This document shows, one piece after another, positions 1 to 11,273 of a stretch of DNA of 64,000 nt. How positions within the stretch are numbered: the stretch's first letter is position 1; each line of letters starts with the position of its first letter. This stretch comes from Folioceros fuciformis. Lineage: Eukaryota > Anthocerotophyta > Anthocerotopsida > Anthocerotales. Where the stretch lies: NCBI GenBank assembly GCA_049999805.1, contig JBNGIO010006220.1, positions 84,582-148,581 of the forward strand, given 5' to 3'. The position numbers and the translations under genes were made by a program. The notes beneath the pieces were generated by a model. The model did no database searches and was not told where the DNA came from. It saw only the letters and a list, made by a program, of their open reading frames with translations.

Positions 1-13
1 TGTCATGCTGCAG

Positions 14-3000
14 ATGGGGGAGGAATGTCAGATGGACCTACGGTTTCACAGCAGAACAGGGGGGGTCACGTCTCTCACAGCGTGTTAATGGGGACAATTA
101 ACATCCCAGACGGTGGAGAAGGTGCCATGCCTGATCTCAACAGGGTAAGATGCCAGCTGTATTAGAAGCAAATTGTGTGTTCAGGGTGGGGACAGAGAAT
201 TGGTGCAGTGTCGTTGGAATCTGGTATGGTAAGAGGGAAATTTAGGACTTCACCTGTTGGAATGATACGTAGTTCAGTTGGCTCCCTAGCACATCAAGGA
301 GGCGAAGCTGGGCCATAACTAGACCGTCCATTTTTGCGAACAGATAATTTCGGCTGTGCTCAGCACTGTAGGGCTTGGTCATGGAGTTCCTGGAGGCCTA
401 GGAGCTAATACTGCTGGTGTCACGGCCGTAAGTATTTACTTTTGCTGCTTTGATCAATGAGTTTCATTGTGTGGCCTTGTCTGCGCATGCACCCAACTAC
501 CCTACTAGCACCTGCATCTACAAATATGCAAACCTTCTTAGTTGCATCAGGGTTTACTTCCTGCTCGTGCACAGCAGCCTGCTGCATCACCTGGACAACC
601 AAGAATAGATGGCTTATCAGCAGCAGGTGCTGCAACTGATTTTTTGGAGCATCCTTTGCACACTGATTTGGAATTGCAAATCGATGCTTTATTTAGTCCT
701 TCAGCTATAGGGAGCTTGTCTGGAGCATCTGGTCCTTCGAGGAGCACATTTACTCATCCCATGGTTTGTTCTAACATGGTACTCATGTCCCTCAGTAGCC
801 TGATGAGCCCCTTGACCACCTCTCAATTGCATATCTTAATAACTAATCATCATCCTTAAGTCTCCAATATCCTGCTTAAGTTATGCTGAAATGCTGTTCT
901 GATTGTCTTTGTGCTCTTAAAAGCATTCACCTTCAACTTTGTTCCATTACCTTGAAATTGCGTTTTCAGGTTATACCTGACGCTTTGACAACCATGTCTC
1001 AGTACTTGGATCGCCTGGAGCAAGGATTTGCTTCAAACGGTAAGCCTGTGCATTATCTCCTGTGCCTTTGCACGAGTTCTAAGGCTTTGGGATGATTAGC
1101 TTTTGATTTTTGTATTCACAATCTCTCACTGTCTGTTCATGCAGAGGCCATGACTACTGGAGGAAATCCCCCGCAGTTACAGCACCCTGTGGAAAACCCT
1201 CCCACTTCTGGTTCATATCCGGTTCCTGGCCCCCCTAGCTTGGCTGTGCACTCTGCCCAGCCGAGCACGTCAAGTTCTGTGCCTCCTAGTGGTCATGTCC
1301 AGGAGCATTCAAGCACACCTGGGCCTCAAACTTTGAGTAGACGCCTGCCAACTCCAGCTGCTTTGGGTGCTCTAGTGCGACGTGTGCAAGGTCTATTGAG
1401 TGGCGGTGCTGGCACTGCCCTTTCGGTGGGTGACTCAAATCATTAGTTTTTATATGTTTCCAATCACTGATGGTAGGGTTTTACTTATTGAACTTTTAAT
1501 TACGTGTCTACTTATATAGATTCTTTCATTGTAGAGGCTTGCAGGGCAATTGGAAAATGAGCCTTCCATGAATGATGTTGGTGCAAGAGCTGAAGTACAA
1601 GCGGCTGCTCTTAGGGATGGAAATATGATCCAACAACTTGGAGCCTTGCTTTTGGAGCTTGGTCGGACCACTCAGAGTTTACGCATGGGTCAATCTCCTG
1701 TAAGTCAGTGCCTTGAGCTTACCGTGTCTAATTTGTTGATGGCCATGCTTTGACTGTGACTTGATTTTATTTTTGAATACCACAGGCAGAGTCAGGTGTA
1801 AATGCTGGACCTGCTGTTTTCATTTCACCGACGGGGCCAAATCCAATGATGATCCAGGTAATAAGTTACCCATGAAACCTGAGACGTGCTAAAACGTAGT
1901 GGTCTTGGAGCCCTCTGTTGTCGTGTGAAATCTAGTATTTCTGTTTTCAAATGCATGTGGCCCTGCATTGTGTGAAATTCATACAGTAACCGATCGGTTC
2001 ATTTATGACCAACTCGGCCACGTAGAAAGTGCTTACGGAGTCGAAATGCTTGCTGCAGCCTCCTCTAGCGTTCCCCACGGGTGGGTCATTGGGTGCTGTG
2101 CCAATTGGCACAGCTCAGCCAAATGGCGGTGTCTTTGTTCCTTCGCAGGGAGGCAGTTTAGGTCCCAGAAGTATTGACATTCATATACATACAAGTGACT
2201 TTGGGCTGCCCCCTGCATCTCCCTCTTCTTCCCCTTCCCCTTCTTCCCAGCAGCAGCCAGCTTCACGCTCGTCAGCTGGAACTACATCGGGTGCTCCAAG
2301 TCTTACCATGAGACACATGAGACAATTTTTTGAGCGTGTGGATCCTGCCAGTGGAGGTCAAAGTGCAAATGCGGAACCTGTTGGTTTTCGGGCCCCTGGA
2401 ACAGAGGAGGCCCTCAGTATGGGGCAACTGATCGACAGTGCGATGGCAGAGCAAAGAACAGATCCAGCTGCACAGGCTTCAACCGGAGGAGGTGCAGGCC
2501 ACTATCAGGGAGCCTTTCTGACTTTTGATGACTCCAGGTCAGTACGTTTGTTGCCAGCGAGGGGAAGACAGAACAATACAAGCACTGCTCAGCCGACCGC
2601 TGCCTCAGGATCAACGCATCCATCTGTTCGTGTTGCCCCAGAAAGTACTGTCTTGATGCACCATCCAACGTCTTCCAGGTTGCGTGATCCTAATTCACAG
2701 CTCCCAGTCAGACCTTCACCTTTAGGGGCCAACACAGCAAACGTGTCTGGGGTGGCGCCACCACCAGATTCTACTGCAGCCGTTCAACCAGAGCATCTTA
2801 CTGCAGTCTCTCAGCCAACTTACCGAGCCCAGATACATGTCCAGGGCTTGAGTGGTCAGGGTCTATCTCATCCTGATGGAATTTCATTTTCTCTTGGTCC
2901 CTCTGGAAGTGGGGAGTTTCGAATCCAGCAATCTCCGACTTCAAGAGGACAAAATTTGCAGGGTTCTCAGCATGGCGCATCTGGCTCAGCAGACATAAGG

Positions 3001-5625
3001 ATAGGTATTTAGTGTGAAGGTCTACGTGATTGCAGTGCCATGTGTCTTGTATGTCTTCTAATTCTTTGCTTTTGTCCCAGGTACAGGTATTGGTGTTGGG
3101 CAAGCTGCTTCAACTGCAAACAGTGTACCTGTTGGCGTTTCATCAGGCAGAGCAACATCTGATGCTGATGGTGGTGACAGAAATCCTGGTGCAGGAACAT
3201 CTAGTATTGGGGTTACCTCGATCATGGGATCAGTGGGTCCACTCTTGCAGCAAATAATGGAAGCCTATCAAAACAACCGTGCTGCCTCTCGTCAGCAGAC
3301 TGACCAGGTCTTCACTGTTCCTGTGAATGAGGGAACATGGAAGTAGCATGCCTTTCATGGTCCAGTTCATTCGTTTGTCCCTGAAGTATTTGCTCTCACA
3401 GGATCGATCGCCTCAGAAAATGGGCTGTCTCTTGTTTCTCATGCCTGTAATGTTAACAAGACTGTTGGACCTGTGCATAAGGTGAAGTTTTAGTGATCAA
3501 AGCTGAGGCCTGAGAGATTTTGCTGGTCGTGATTTGATGTTAATTTTGTGCAGGTCAATCAGCAAGAGGGTAGAGATAACCACCAAAATTCCGCAACTGT
3601 AGATGTCCATGATGGAGGACAAGCAGGCCACAATGAGTCCCAACAGCAGAACCCCCACCTGGCGAGTTCTTACGGGGTACTGTCGTCAGAGCCACCCGCT
3701 ACCGCTGGGACACGTGAAGGGATGGATATTGATGTGGATCAAACAAGTGACCTCAATGGTGGTGTGTCATCATTGACAAGTGAGAACCCTCCTGGCCCAT
3801 CAGAGGCTGTACCAGGGGCACAGGGTTCACAAGAGGTGCAGATTGAGGATAGTGGGAAAGATTCTACTGCTGAAGATGGTGATCATGCACCTCCTGTAGG
3901 GTTGGGTCTTGGTGTCCTGCAACCTCTTCCTTCAAGGGTGAGTTTGTCACGGACAACGTGGTTGTGCTCATGCAGCCTTTATTTGAAGATAGATCTTAAC
4001 TCGGAGTGTCCTTGCAGCCTCGGAGGCGCTCTCGGCGTCAACCAACTGTGGATGGAAATGCAGGCAGAGCAGTATCGCAGGCTGGGTCGATGGGACAAGG
4101 AGGTCCGAATGTGCTGCAGAATTTTATGTCACAGCTTGACAGATCTGAGAGTAGGCCAGAAGAAAATGCTTCTGAGCACTCCATGGGGCAGCAGTTGGCA
4201 GGTCTGCTTCCACTTCTTTGTGGTCGTGGTGGTACACAGAGTGGAGGAAGCGAGATTATGGCGCCGTTGATGTCTAACCCAGCAATAAGTGATCTGTTTA
4301 GATCAGTTGATGGAAATGCTGGTGTAGGGCTTGGTGGCATTATGAGTCAACTCATGGGGAATCCTCTTATGGGAAACATCGTTCGCCAGGTTATGGCAGG
4401 CATTGGTGATGAGGTGGGTATGGAAGAGGCTTTACCAAGCCGGCTGGACCGGGAAAGTCATGGCGGTCTTGACTTGGGTGCAATGCTACACCAAGTCATA
4501 CCTGTTGTCTCGCAAATGCTGGGCAGCGGGAGAAATACAGATGGGACAGCCCACCAGGTTTCTGGAGCTGGAGCACTTTCAGAAGCAGGTATTCAGGGTG
4601 GGGAGTCTCGCTCGTGCCAAGATCCAGATGGATCAAAGAGATGGAAAGATGCCCTGACGCAGGCCAGTTCCTGTTGCCTATGTCTCTTGCTGAGTGAGGA
4701 TTGGTCCTGTTCTGGTGGCTCTTGAATTCTGGAAAAGTGTCGACAACTGTGAAAATGTCTTATCTAGTATGTAGCAAATTGTAGTGGAGTTTTCAAGTTT
4801 TACCTGCTTGTGCAGGAAGAAGTGCCTTCCTGGACCGAAACTCTAGCGGCTGATTTCAACCATCAGCAGTCAATGCCTCCGCAGAGACCTTTCAGTGATG
4901 TTTATGCTCGCGGGTCACCTGTCGCTAAACGTCAGAAGGTGGGTTAAAGACTTTTTTCTCGTATCGGAGCTATTTTGTGTTGTTTTTGGACTTTTCATCT
5001 GTTGTGGGAGTGGTCCGTGTTCAAGATCGTGCAAATACAAGTGTACTCGCTGGTTTTGTGGTACACAGGGTTGTTAGCATCTGATATATGGTACTGGGTT
5101 TTCAAGTTGAGACTGTTGCTCATTATTCATGGCTTTGCAGACCGGTTTGGAAGGAACAGCACAGAAGTTGGAGAAAGGAGAACCTCCCGAGGACATCTTG
5201 AGGAGCATGGCCGAAAATGCGGCTGCTCTTTCATCGGAGAACGCGGGCCCAGCAAATGAGCTTCATACGTCAGAGCTTGTCCAGCATGTGGTGAGCACAG
5301 AAGGGCTTGCAGAGGTGAGTAGTCTTCGCTGTTTTCACGTATTGTAGCTGACGTACTGATTTTCATTGAGCTTGTCCGTGTTTCCAACTGGGATGGACGC
5401 ATATTGGGGGTGCGTGAAGCATTGCAAGTGGCATATTTTGCATGGGTATGGTGATGGATGGGTGCATCCTGCGTCTGGCAGGCATACATGGCTGTGCTAT
5501 CCCATGACCTTGCTGCACGGGTGGCAGCAGACCCCGATTTTGGCGATGGCTCCCGATTCCCGAATGCGGTTCGAGTCCTCAAGCAGTCGAAGGCGGTCAA
5601 GAAGCCTGTTGGAGAGCGACAATGA
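14..5625 (+). CDS. BAG6-like ubiquitin-domain protein, 3' part (5' end outside window)
   Basis: Plant homologue of large proline-rich protein BAG6, a chaperone-holdase that in animals escorts hydrophobic and mislocalised proteins to degradation. The N-terminal ubiquitin-like domain lies upstream of the window. Exons with closing phases: 14-144, 344-427, 551-763, 970-1039, 1145-1425, 1535-1699, 1786-1857, 2059-3004, 3081-3307, 3554-3937, 4018 to about 4588, 4816-4938, 5141-5314 and 5482-5625. Family landmarks: a TINIPDGGEG-like stretch at the start, a VIPDALTTMSQYL segment (exon at 970), a long Pro/Ser/Gln-rich low-complexity middle, PPVGLGLG before a basic RRRSRR patch (3890-4040), paired MSQLMGNPLMGN-type helices, and a C-terminal AYMAVLSHDLAARV helix. 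The donor at 3308 (GTCTTC) and the end of the 4018 exon are weak, so that part is approximate. Family call is firm; function is by homology. Confidence 0.85.
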
Positions 5626-5933
5626 CTGGTTACGACTTTCGTGAGGAGGTAGAGGGCCACCTGTAGCAGTTACAGCACCTCCGAATGTACCCGTCTCCCG
5701 TGTCCTCGTATGACATGTAGGTGACTTACCGGTGCACAATTCAGTTTTCGCTTTTTTTTAAGCCCTTCTGGTGCGTGCGGTGCGCCGTGCGGAGATTTGG
5801 ATTTGGGCGAGCATGTGTGAAAGTTTACTTGGCAGCAATTGCTAAATCTTACTCCATTACGCACTCACTGTCCGCAGCCAAGTGCTGCCCAAGACACTTA
5901 ATTACTTTTGTTATTTTCTCTAGTGAAGTTCCT
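5626..5933. other. Gap between convergent genes
   Basis: About 300 bp holding the 3' ends of the BAG6-like gene (+) and the small PPR gene (-). A T-run near 5752 is the only obvious landmark. I see no additional gene. Confidence 0.6.
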
Positions 5934-6830
5934 TTACAACTGGAAAGTTTTCTTGACGTGTGAGCGGAGAGTCTTTCTCTGTTTCACCACGTTGAGAGTG
6001 TGAGCGTCGGGCTCCAAACCTCGTCGCACCATCTCTAGAATAAGCTGCTTGCCCTTGTCGACGTCGTTAGTTCTCGCGCATATTAGTAACAACTCGTTGT
6101 ACACGGCTAACGGAGGGTCAATCCCATGCTCCTTCTTCACTTTGCAGAGCAGTGCAGAAATCGCAGCCCAAGCTGGTGGAGTGGCGGAACCAAGCCCCCG
6201 TACCAGGACTCCCATCACCACCTCATCAGCCTGCAAATGTCCGGGCCGGAAGTATTTTTCGAACGTTTGCAAAGCCAGCTCCATTCTCCCACACCTATAT
6301 GCGTTGATGAGGTCTGTCACCAACCTCGCATCCACATGTACCCCTTGTTCCACTAGAGTGGCAATCTCCTCGGCCACCTCTCGAACTTTACCTACTACCC
6401 CTGCATTTGCAAGCATCTGTAACTTCCGGGAAGTCGTTATCAACATCTGTTTCTCTTCATCTACAGCGCTATCAGGAGATCCGCGTCTTGCAATCTGGTC
6501 TTCGCTCCTTTCTCCTTCTAAGGGGCCCGCAGAGTCGTCGCTGCACTCTTCCTGGGGTCCTTTCCTGCCAAGCCCTAGGGTTGCGTGATTCACCAGGGCG
6601 CGCGTCACTCTCCTTCTGAAGTGATCACAGCGATGCGACCTCGGCAATGTTAGGTCCTGGGCCTGCTGTACCCACAATACCTGACTCCCGTGAATTGAAC
6701 GACCCGGGACTTCAATCACGGTCGGGGAAAGTGAGCTTCTTGGACGCCGGCCAGAAGAAGTATTTCCCGACAGGAGGACATTACCAACGCAGAGGAGTCG
6801 CAGCTGAGAGCATGATATGAAAGGGGCCAT
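5934..6830 (-). CDS. Short P-type pentatricopeptide-repeat protein, probably organellar
   Basis: An open frame of about 298 codons from the ATG at 6830. The frame stays open to 6899, but the added residues have no ATG and look like leader. The N-terminus (MAPFISCSQLRLLCVGN) is basic and hydrophobic without acid residues, as in an organelle presequence. The C-terminal half has helical-hairpin PPR-like units: a DLINAYRCGRMELALQTF repeat, then VYNELLLICARTNDVDKG, then EMVRRGLEPDAHTLNVV. P-type PPR proteins bind organelle RNA for stability, splicing or translation. With only about three to four recognisable repeats this is a short member, and its target cannot be inferred. It converges with the BAG6-like gene. 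An upstream exon cannot be excluded. Confidence 0.6.
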   Translation of the reverse strand: MAPFISCSQLRLLCVGNVLLSGNTSSGRRPRSSLSPTVIEVPGRSIHGSQVLWVQQAQDLTLPRSHRCDHFRRRVTRALVNHATLGLGRKGPQEECSDDSAGPLEGERSEDQIARRGSPDSAVDEEKQMLITTSRKLQMLANAGVVGKVREVAEEIATLVEQGVHVDARLVTDLINAYRCGRMELALQTFEKYFRPGHLQADEVVMGVLVRGLGSATPPAWAAISALLCKVKKEHGIDPPLAVYNELLLICARTNDVDKGKQLILEMVRRGLEPDAHTLNVVKQRKTLRSHVKKTFQL

Positions 6831-7348
6831 TGCAGGTCGCACCCAGTGGCCACCACCACGAGCTTGCAAGAAAAAAACATCCAAACCCCGTCTTGGCAAT
6901 ATGACTGTTGTCCAACTGCGGAAATTTTGCTATCGTGAAGTCCAGTTCCAACTTCCACCGATAAAGGTAGGATCCGCTGCACAACGGAATCAAGTTTTAC
7001 GATGACTTTGGAATTGCCGTTGCATGGGCAGAAACCGTTTAGTCTACTTGGCTGGAGACCTCAGCGCCGTGATGACCGGAGACTGGATAATTACTTCGGC
7101 TACTCTGAAGTAGGATTCGAGTAGATCCCCACCCCCACAGCGATCTGAAAGTACCAAGCACTAGAATCAACGGTTGCACGCAGGGAGAATGCACGACAAG
7201 AAAAATATGCACATGGCAGAATCTTTACATGGCCATCACACTTGGAGTGCTCCGCCTGCAAGGCGCGCAAACCTTCTGTGAGGAGCTGAATCCAGGAATC
7301 CGTGCACCTTTGCTGTTCATGGAGCCAGCGTGAAGAGACGTCACTTCG
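6831..7348. other. Intergenic, no gene seen
   Basis: About 520 bp between two minus-strand genes. It should hold the promoter of the small PPR gene and the 3' UTR of the U11/U12-31K gene. No long frame with sensible composition and no RNA gene seen. Confidence 0.5.
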
Positions 7349-8864
7349 TCATTCTTCGTCACTTTCATCACTGAAGTATCCTGATCGTTTCTTGGGTCCC
7401 TGCCGTACAAAGAAACTTCCTCAGGAACAGCAATAATGAGGTCAAAGACCTACAAAACAAAGGACACCCTAGGATCATCTCACCTTCAACGTCTTCACTT
7501 GCTTTTGGCCTTTTCGAGCTCCTACCGAGTCTCCAAACCCAAGAGCACCCCTTCTCACAAGAACAAAGCGCAGGACAATCAGGTAGGAGACGCTCCACTC
7601 GACATGGGTGTACCAACTTAGAAAAACACTTCACAGTGCACAGAAACGGAAACATTTTGAAGCATACCGTGGTGCCACAACCGAAGCCCAGTCATCCGCT
7701 TCAAACTGTGCCTCATCAACTTCTTCCTCCTCACTAAAACACCATACAATTGTCACATATCATACTTAAGTGGGACACTGAAACGTGGCATATCATCACA
7801 GGACAGAGGGTACCGCAATCAACCTTTCTTCTTGCTCCTTCCTTCCACCTCTATCGTCCGGACCATACTGTCCTTTTCGTCTCTTCTTGGGGATTGGGCG
7901 CTCTCTGGCTCCTAACTAATATATCACCAAACAAAACACTGGATCATGTGTGCTTTCCTCTTGATATCCAGCACCACATCCAAGTCTCGCAAAACTTCGA
8001 GGAAGATGTACCTGATTTTTTGGGCACTCGTAAGATAGGTGCCCCTCTTGCCCACATTCATAGCACCTACTTTTATCCTTGTACACCTGTCACACGAGAG
8101 TATCACACAAAGTGAGATTGATGGTACAGCCTTGACAGTACCAAGTACAAAGTACCCACAGCAGGAGGGAGGCAGGTCACCGAGCAATAGTATGAGCACA
8201 TACACGTCGTCTTATGAATTCCCTTGCCCGGCCATTGTCAGCGGCGATGGACACCTTCAAAGTCCGCTTGTTCAGAATTTTCCCATTCATTACTTGCACC
8301 TGACACCCATAGCCAGCAAAGATGTTAATCTACTCCTGCTTTCTTCGAACCTAACTCGAAATTATGCACGAAATTGGGGTTGTGACGAACGGCATTTTGG
8401 GCATCCTCTCTGGCGAGATAGAGGATGAAGGCAACGCCTTTGCTCTGCCTCGATTTCCTGTCTTTCAGGACTGTCACCCTAGCAGCAAACCGACGTTGTT
8501 CAGTGACTCGAAATCCCTCAAGCCTGCAGAGGGTGCGGCCGAAGAAACACCCCCCGGGCCGTACATACGCCCTGGAATACTCACACACTCCAATCGAGCG
8601 ACAACACGCAACATCTGCAGTAAACACCTACTTGCCAATTTTGCCGCAGGTGCTGAAGATGGTGTGGATGTCGCTGTTGGTAAGAGTGAAGTCAAGATTG
8701 CTGACATAAACCGTAGATTTGGAAGGCACCAGCCCCCCGCTGCCGCTTTGTTTTCCTAACACGTGTCCACCATGTTGTTGGATCGCTGCTTGGTATTCCT
8801 CATCATCCTCCTCGTCGCTGCTGGCAGGGGGCCGCCTGCGAATTCGAGAACGAGCAGAAGCCAT
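7349..8864 (-). CDS. U11/U12 snRNP 31 kDa protein (RRM plus CCHC zinc knuckle; ZCRB1 family)
   Basis: Component of the U11/U12 di-snRNP, which recognises U12-type introns in the minor spliceosome. Exons on the minus strand: 8864-8632, 8478 to about 8388, 8299-8204, 8086-8012, 7915-7824, 7733-7668, then one or two C-terminal exons within 7521-7349. An acidic and Arg-rich N-terminus precedes one RRM from about residue 51 ([10 protein letters not shown] as RNP2, KGVAFILY as RNP1). Then come the conserved SIAADNGRA segment and a zinc knuckle C-x2-C-x4-H-x4-C ([14 protein letters not shown]), then a basic PKKRRK tail and an acidic WASVV exon. The last residues read [14 protein letters not shown] before a TGA at 7349. 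The junction into that last exon is one base out of phase with the best splice sites, so 7350-7521 is unresolved. It sits head to head with the ALS3-like gene. Confidence 0.9.
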
Positions 8865-9151
8865 ATCCCGTCCTTCCGAGCCCAGCTCAAAATTTACTCT
8901 TGAGGTACTTGGAGGCAAGCGAAACGAATAATGGGTTCAGCTAATATATGTGTACAGCATAGGGCTTTCACCGGAACAGAAGTAGAACTTGCCCGAAGCG
9001 TCCGACAGTTTCCTCTTTGAGCAACCTGGTCTCGAGTGGGCGCAGGTTATGATAACAACGCGTTGGGTCCAGGGTAAAGTGAAATCACGTTGCGCATCGA
9101 TGTGGCTTTGATTGAGGTTGAGCATTTCGGTCATCCGGAGAGCTCTGCAAC
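8865..9151. promoter_or_regulatory. Shared head-to-head intergenic region
   Basis: Only 287 bp separate the start codon of U11/U12-31K (-) from that of the ALS3-like gene (+). Both promoters and both 5' leaders must fit here, so this is a candidate bidirectional promoter. I see no clear TATA box. The call rests on geometry only. Confidence 0.5.
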
Positions 9152-10307
9152 ATGGAGCTGAAGGCAGATGACGTGGTGAACATGGTGGGCAAAATAGATT
9201 TCCAACAGATTTGGGACGACTACTCCAGTGGGATCTTCAAGCTTTTGGCTGCACTAACCGCTGTTGTAGCCGCAATGCTGATTTCCTTCTCCCAAGGCCT
9301 GGGAATAGAGAAGGAGATGCTGTATGCCATGACACGGGCTTTCATTCAACTGTCCGTTATCGGTTTTTTTCTGGAGTTCATCTTTCAGCAGAAGAATGTG
9401 GGGTGGATCTTCATGGCTTACATGTTGATGGTAAGTTGATATGCTCCGAGCTGGTCGGTGAGGGGAGATGTTCGGGAGGTATTGCTCCAGTAGACTGAAT
9501 GCCGCCGTGTTTGGGACAAAACTTGTGGGACACCTTGGTTGATAGTCTCTGCTGGTTCCATCTCTTATAGGTAACAGTGGCAGGTTATACAGCTGGACAG
9601 CGTGCCAAGCATGTGCCACACGCCACGTACGTTGCAGGAGTGTCCATTCTGATCGGCACAGCATTAACAATGGGCATCTTATTTCTGCTCAAAATCTTTC
9701 CCTTCACACCTCGCTACATAATTCCTGTGGCTGGTATGATGGTGGGAAATTCGATGTCTGTGACTGGTATCACCTTGAAGCGACTGAGAGATGACCTCAA
9801 GCAGCAGCAAGATTTGGTATGTCCCCAACTACGAGAAGTGTTGTTTTCAGGTCAAGCTGCCCTGGTGCAAAGTCTTCTAGAGTACCTGCTGCACACACCA
9901 TCGTGCACATTTTTTCCCTCGATGGTGCTGTTCCTCGTTATTCAGAACCTGTCCTATGAGCAGGTTTAAGAGTGGGTATGGACCTGCAGATAGAAGCGGC
10001 CTTGGCTTTGGGAGCGACTCCACGGCAGGCAACTTTGAAGCAAGTACGACGGGCCCTTGTTCTGGGGCTTGCCCCAGTTGTAGACAACCTGAAGACAGTG
10101 GGACTTATCTCCTTGCCTGGTGCCATGACTGGGCTCATTATGGGAGGTGCCTCACCGACAGAAGCCATTCAGCTCCAAATTCTGGTGTTAAACCTGCAGC
10201 TGGGTGCATCCACCTTCAGTGCAGTGCTGGCGACGTACCTGACGTGGCCCTTCTTCTTCACCAAAGCTTATCAGCTGGAAGCAAAGATTCTCATTGCAGA
10301 CAGCTAG
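9152..10307 (+). CDS. ALS3/STAR2-type ABC transporter permease (UPF0014 family)
   Basis: A membrane permease of the family that includes Arabidopsis ALS3 and rice STAR2. These act with the ATP-binding STAR1 in aluminium tolerance at the tonoplast or plasma membrane. Three exons close perfectly: 9152-9430, 9571-9816 and 9990-10307, all phase 0, giving 280 residues, close to the family's usual 270 or so. Diagnostic stretches are TVAGYTAGQRAKHVP, FPFTPRYIIPVAGMMVGN, ALALGATPRQATLKQVRRAL and ISLPGAMTGLIMGGASP. Several hydrophobic helices are spread over the length. There is no ATPase domain, as expected; a STAR1-type partner would be encoded elsewhere. Divergent from U11/U12-31K. The family is certain; an aluminium role is inferred. 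Confidence 0.93.
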
Positions 10308-10750
10308 CGTGAAATATGCAAGCCACGTACCTGGCCCTTTTGCTGCAAGTTCAGGCAGCCTTGTATTTCGGTATAGCTGTTTGTGTGTGTACAGCGAAAT
10401 AGAGTCATTACGCTTTTGGAGGCCGAGTAGGCCGCAACATCAGGTGTCTGGAGAGTCGAGATTGATGTTTGCTGCGAAAATTCAGTGCGTCACTGTAACA
10501 GGTTCAATCAGGGCTTGACTGTGATTGTCTAGGTGTTCGCTGTTTGCGAACGAGACCGACACATCGGTTGCCGCTGATAAATGGAAAGAGATCTATGAGT
10601 TGATTATGCTTCCTGTCTTCTTCGCTCTTTTCCATAGCTTGCAAGGCATAGAAATTCTTCTCGGAGAGGGGGTGAGAGGCATGAAGGGAGGATGAACACA
10701 GCGATTAAACATATCCGGTCTTTTCTCACGGGTTGGTTGTCTCAGCACGC
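10308..10750. other. Intergenic, no gene seen
   Basis: 3' flank of the ALS3-like gene. Frames here are short and give no recognisable protein. Confidence 0.5.
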
Positions 10751-11273
10751 ATGACGAAAGGCGGCTGCCGCCGCCTGGTTGGCAAGAAATCAGATCCCCG
10801 CCAATGGTACAGATCGCTGCACGGAATTTCCGAGCCTCGGGAATCTGCATTAGAGCTACGGGAGGCAGTTGTGCACGATCACCTGGAGTGGTGGAACAAG
10901 GGTTTGTTTGAGGTAAACCATTGGCCACGTACCGTATCTCTTTTTGTCAAGCATAACAGTGGAGACTGATACTTGTGTGAAAATTGCAGACACGCTTAGA
11001 GTCTCCGGAATCGGTGCATAGCACAAGGAGATATGACTTCTGGGTACGGCAACCAGTCAAACCAGCGAAGCCTACGGGCTGGTATAACGAGTCGCAAGAG
11101 CCTGGTCTAGGCTCAGTCCATCGTGAGACCTCTAGCTGGTACGAATTTGATTTCGCTTTCGGTATGTGGATGATCTTACTCCCAGTGAAATTTCTTGATC
11201 TTGACATAACCTGCGATCGTCATGGGGAGAAGGCTTTTCCTATGTTTAAGAGCTCTGAAACTTTGCAGGTTGA
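10751..11273 (+). CDS. Unrecognised small protein, three-exon model
   Basis: I do not recognise this family. A model with good splice sites is: ATG at 10751, exon to 10912 (donor GTAAAC), exon 10990-11161 (donor GTATGT), and a last exon from 11269 that contributes two bases and then a TGA. This gives 112 residues. The product is rich in Trp, Tyr, Arg and Glu, with segments such as DPRQWYRSLHG, HDHLEWWNKGLFE, RRYDFWVRQPVKPAKP and WYEFDFAFG. It has no membrane helix. If the second intron is not spliced, the frame runs on to 11322. The model overlaps the start of the PPR-DYW frame in another phase, so these exons might instead be the 5' leader of the PPR transcript. Which is true needs transcript data. 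Confidence 0.35.

Noticed and set aside
5127-5660. 177-codon minus-strand frame
   Set aside because: Antisense shadow of the last BAG6-like exons, which have clear homology and splice sites.
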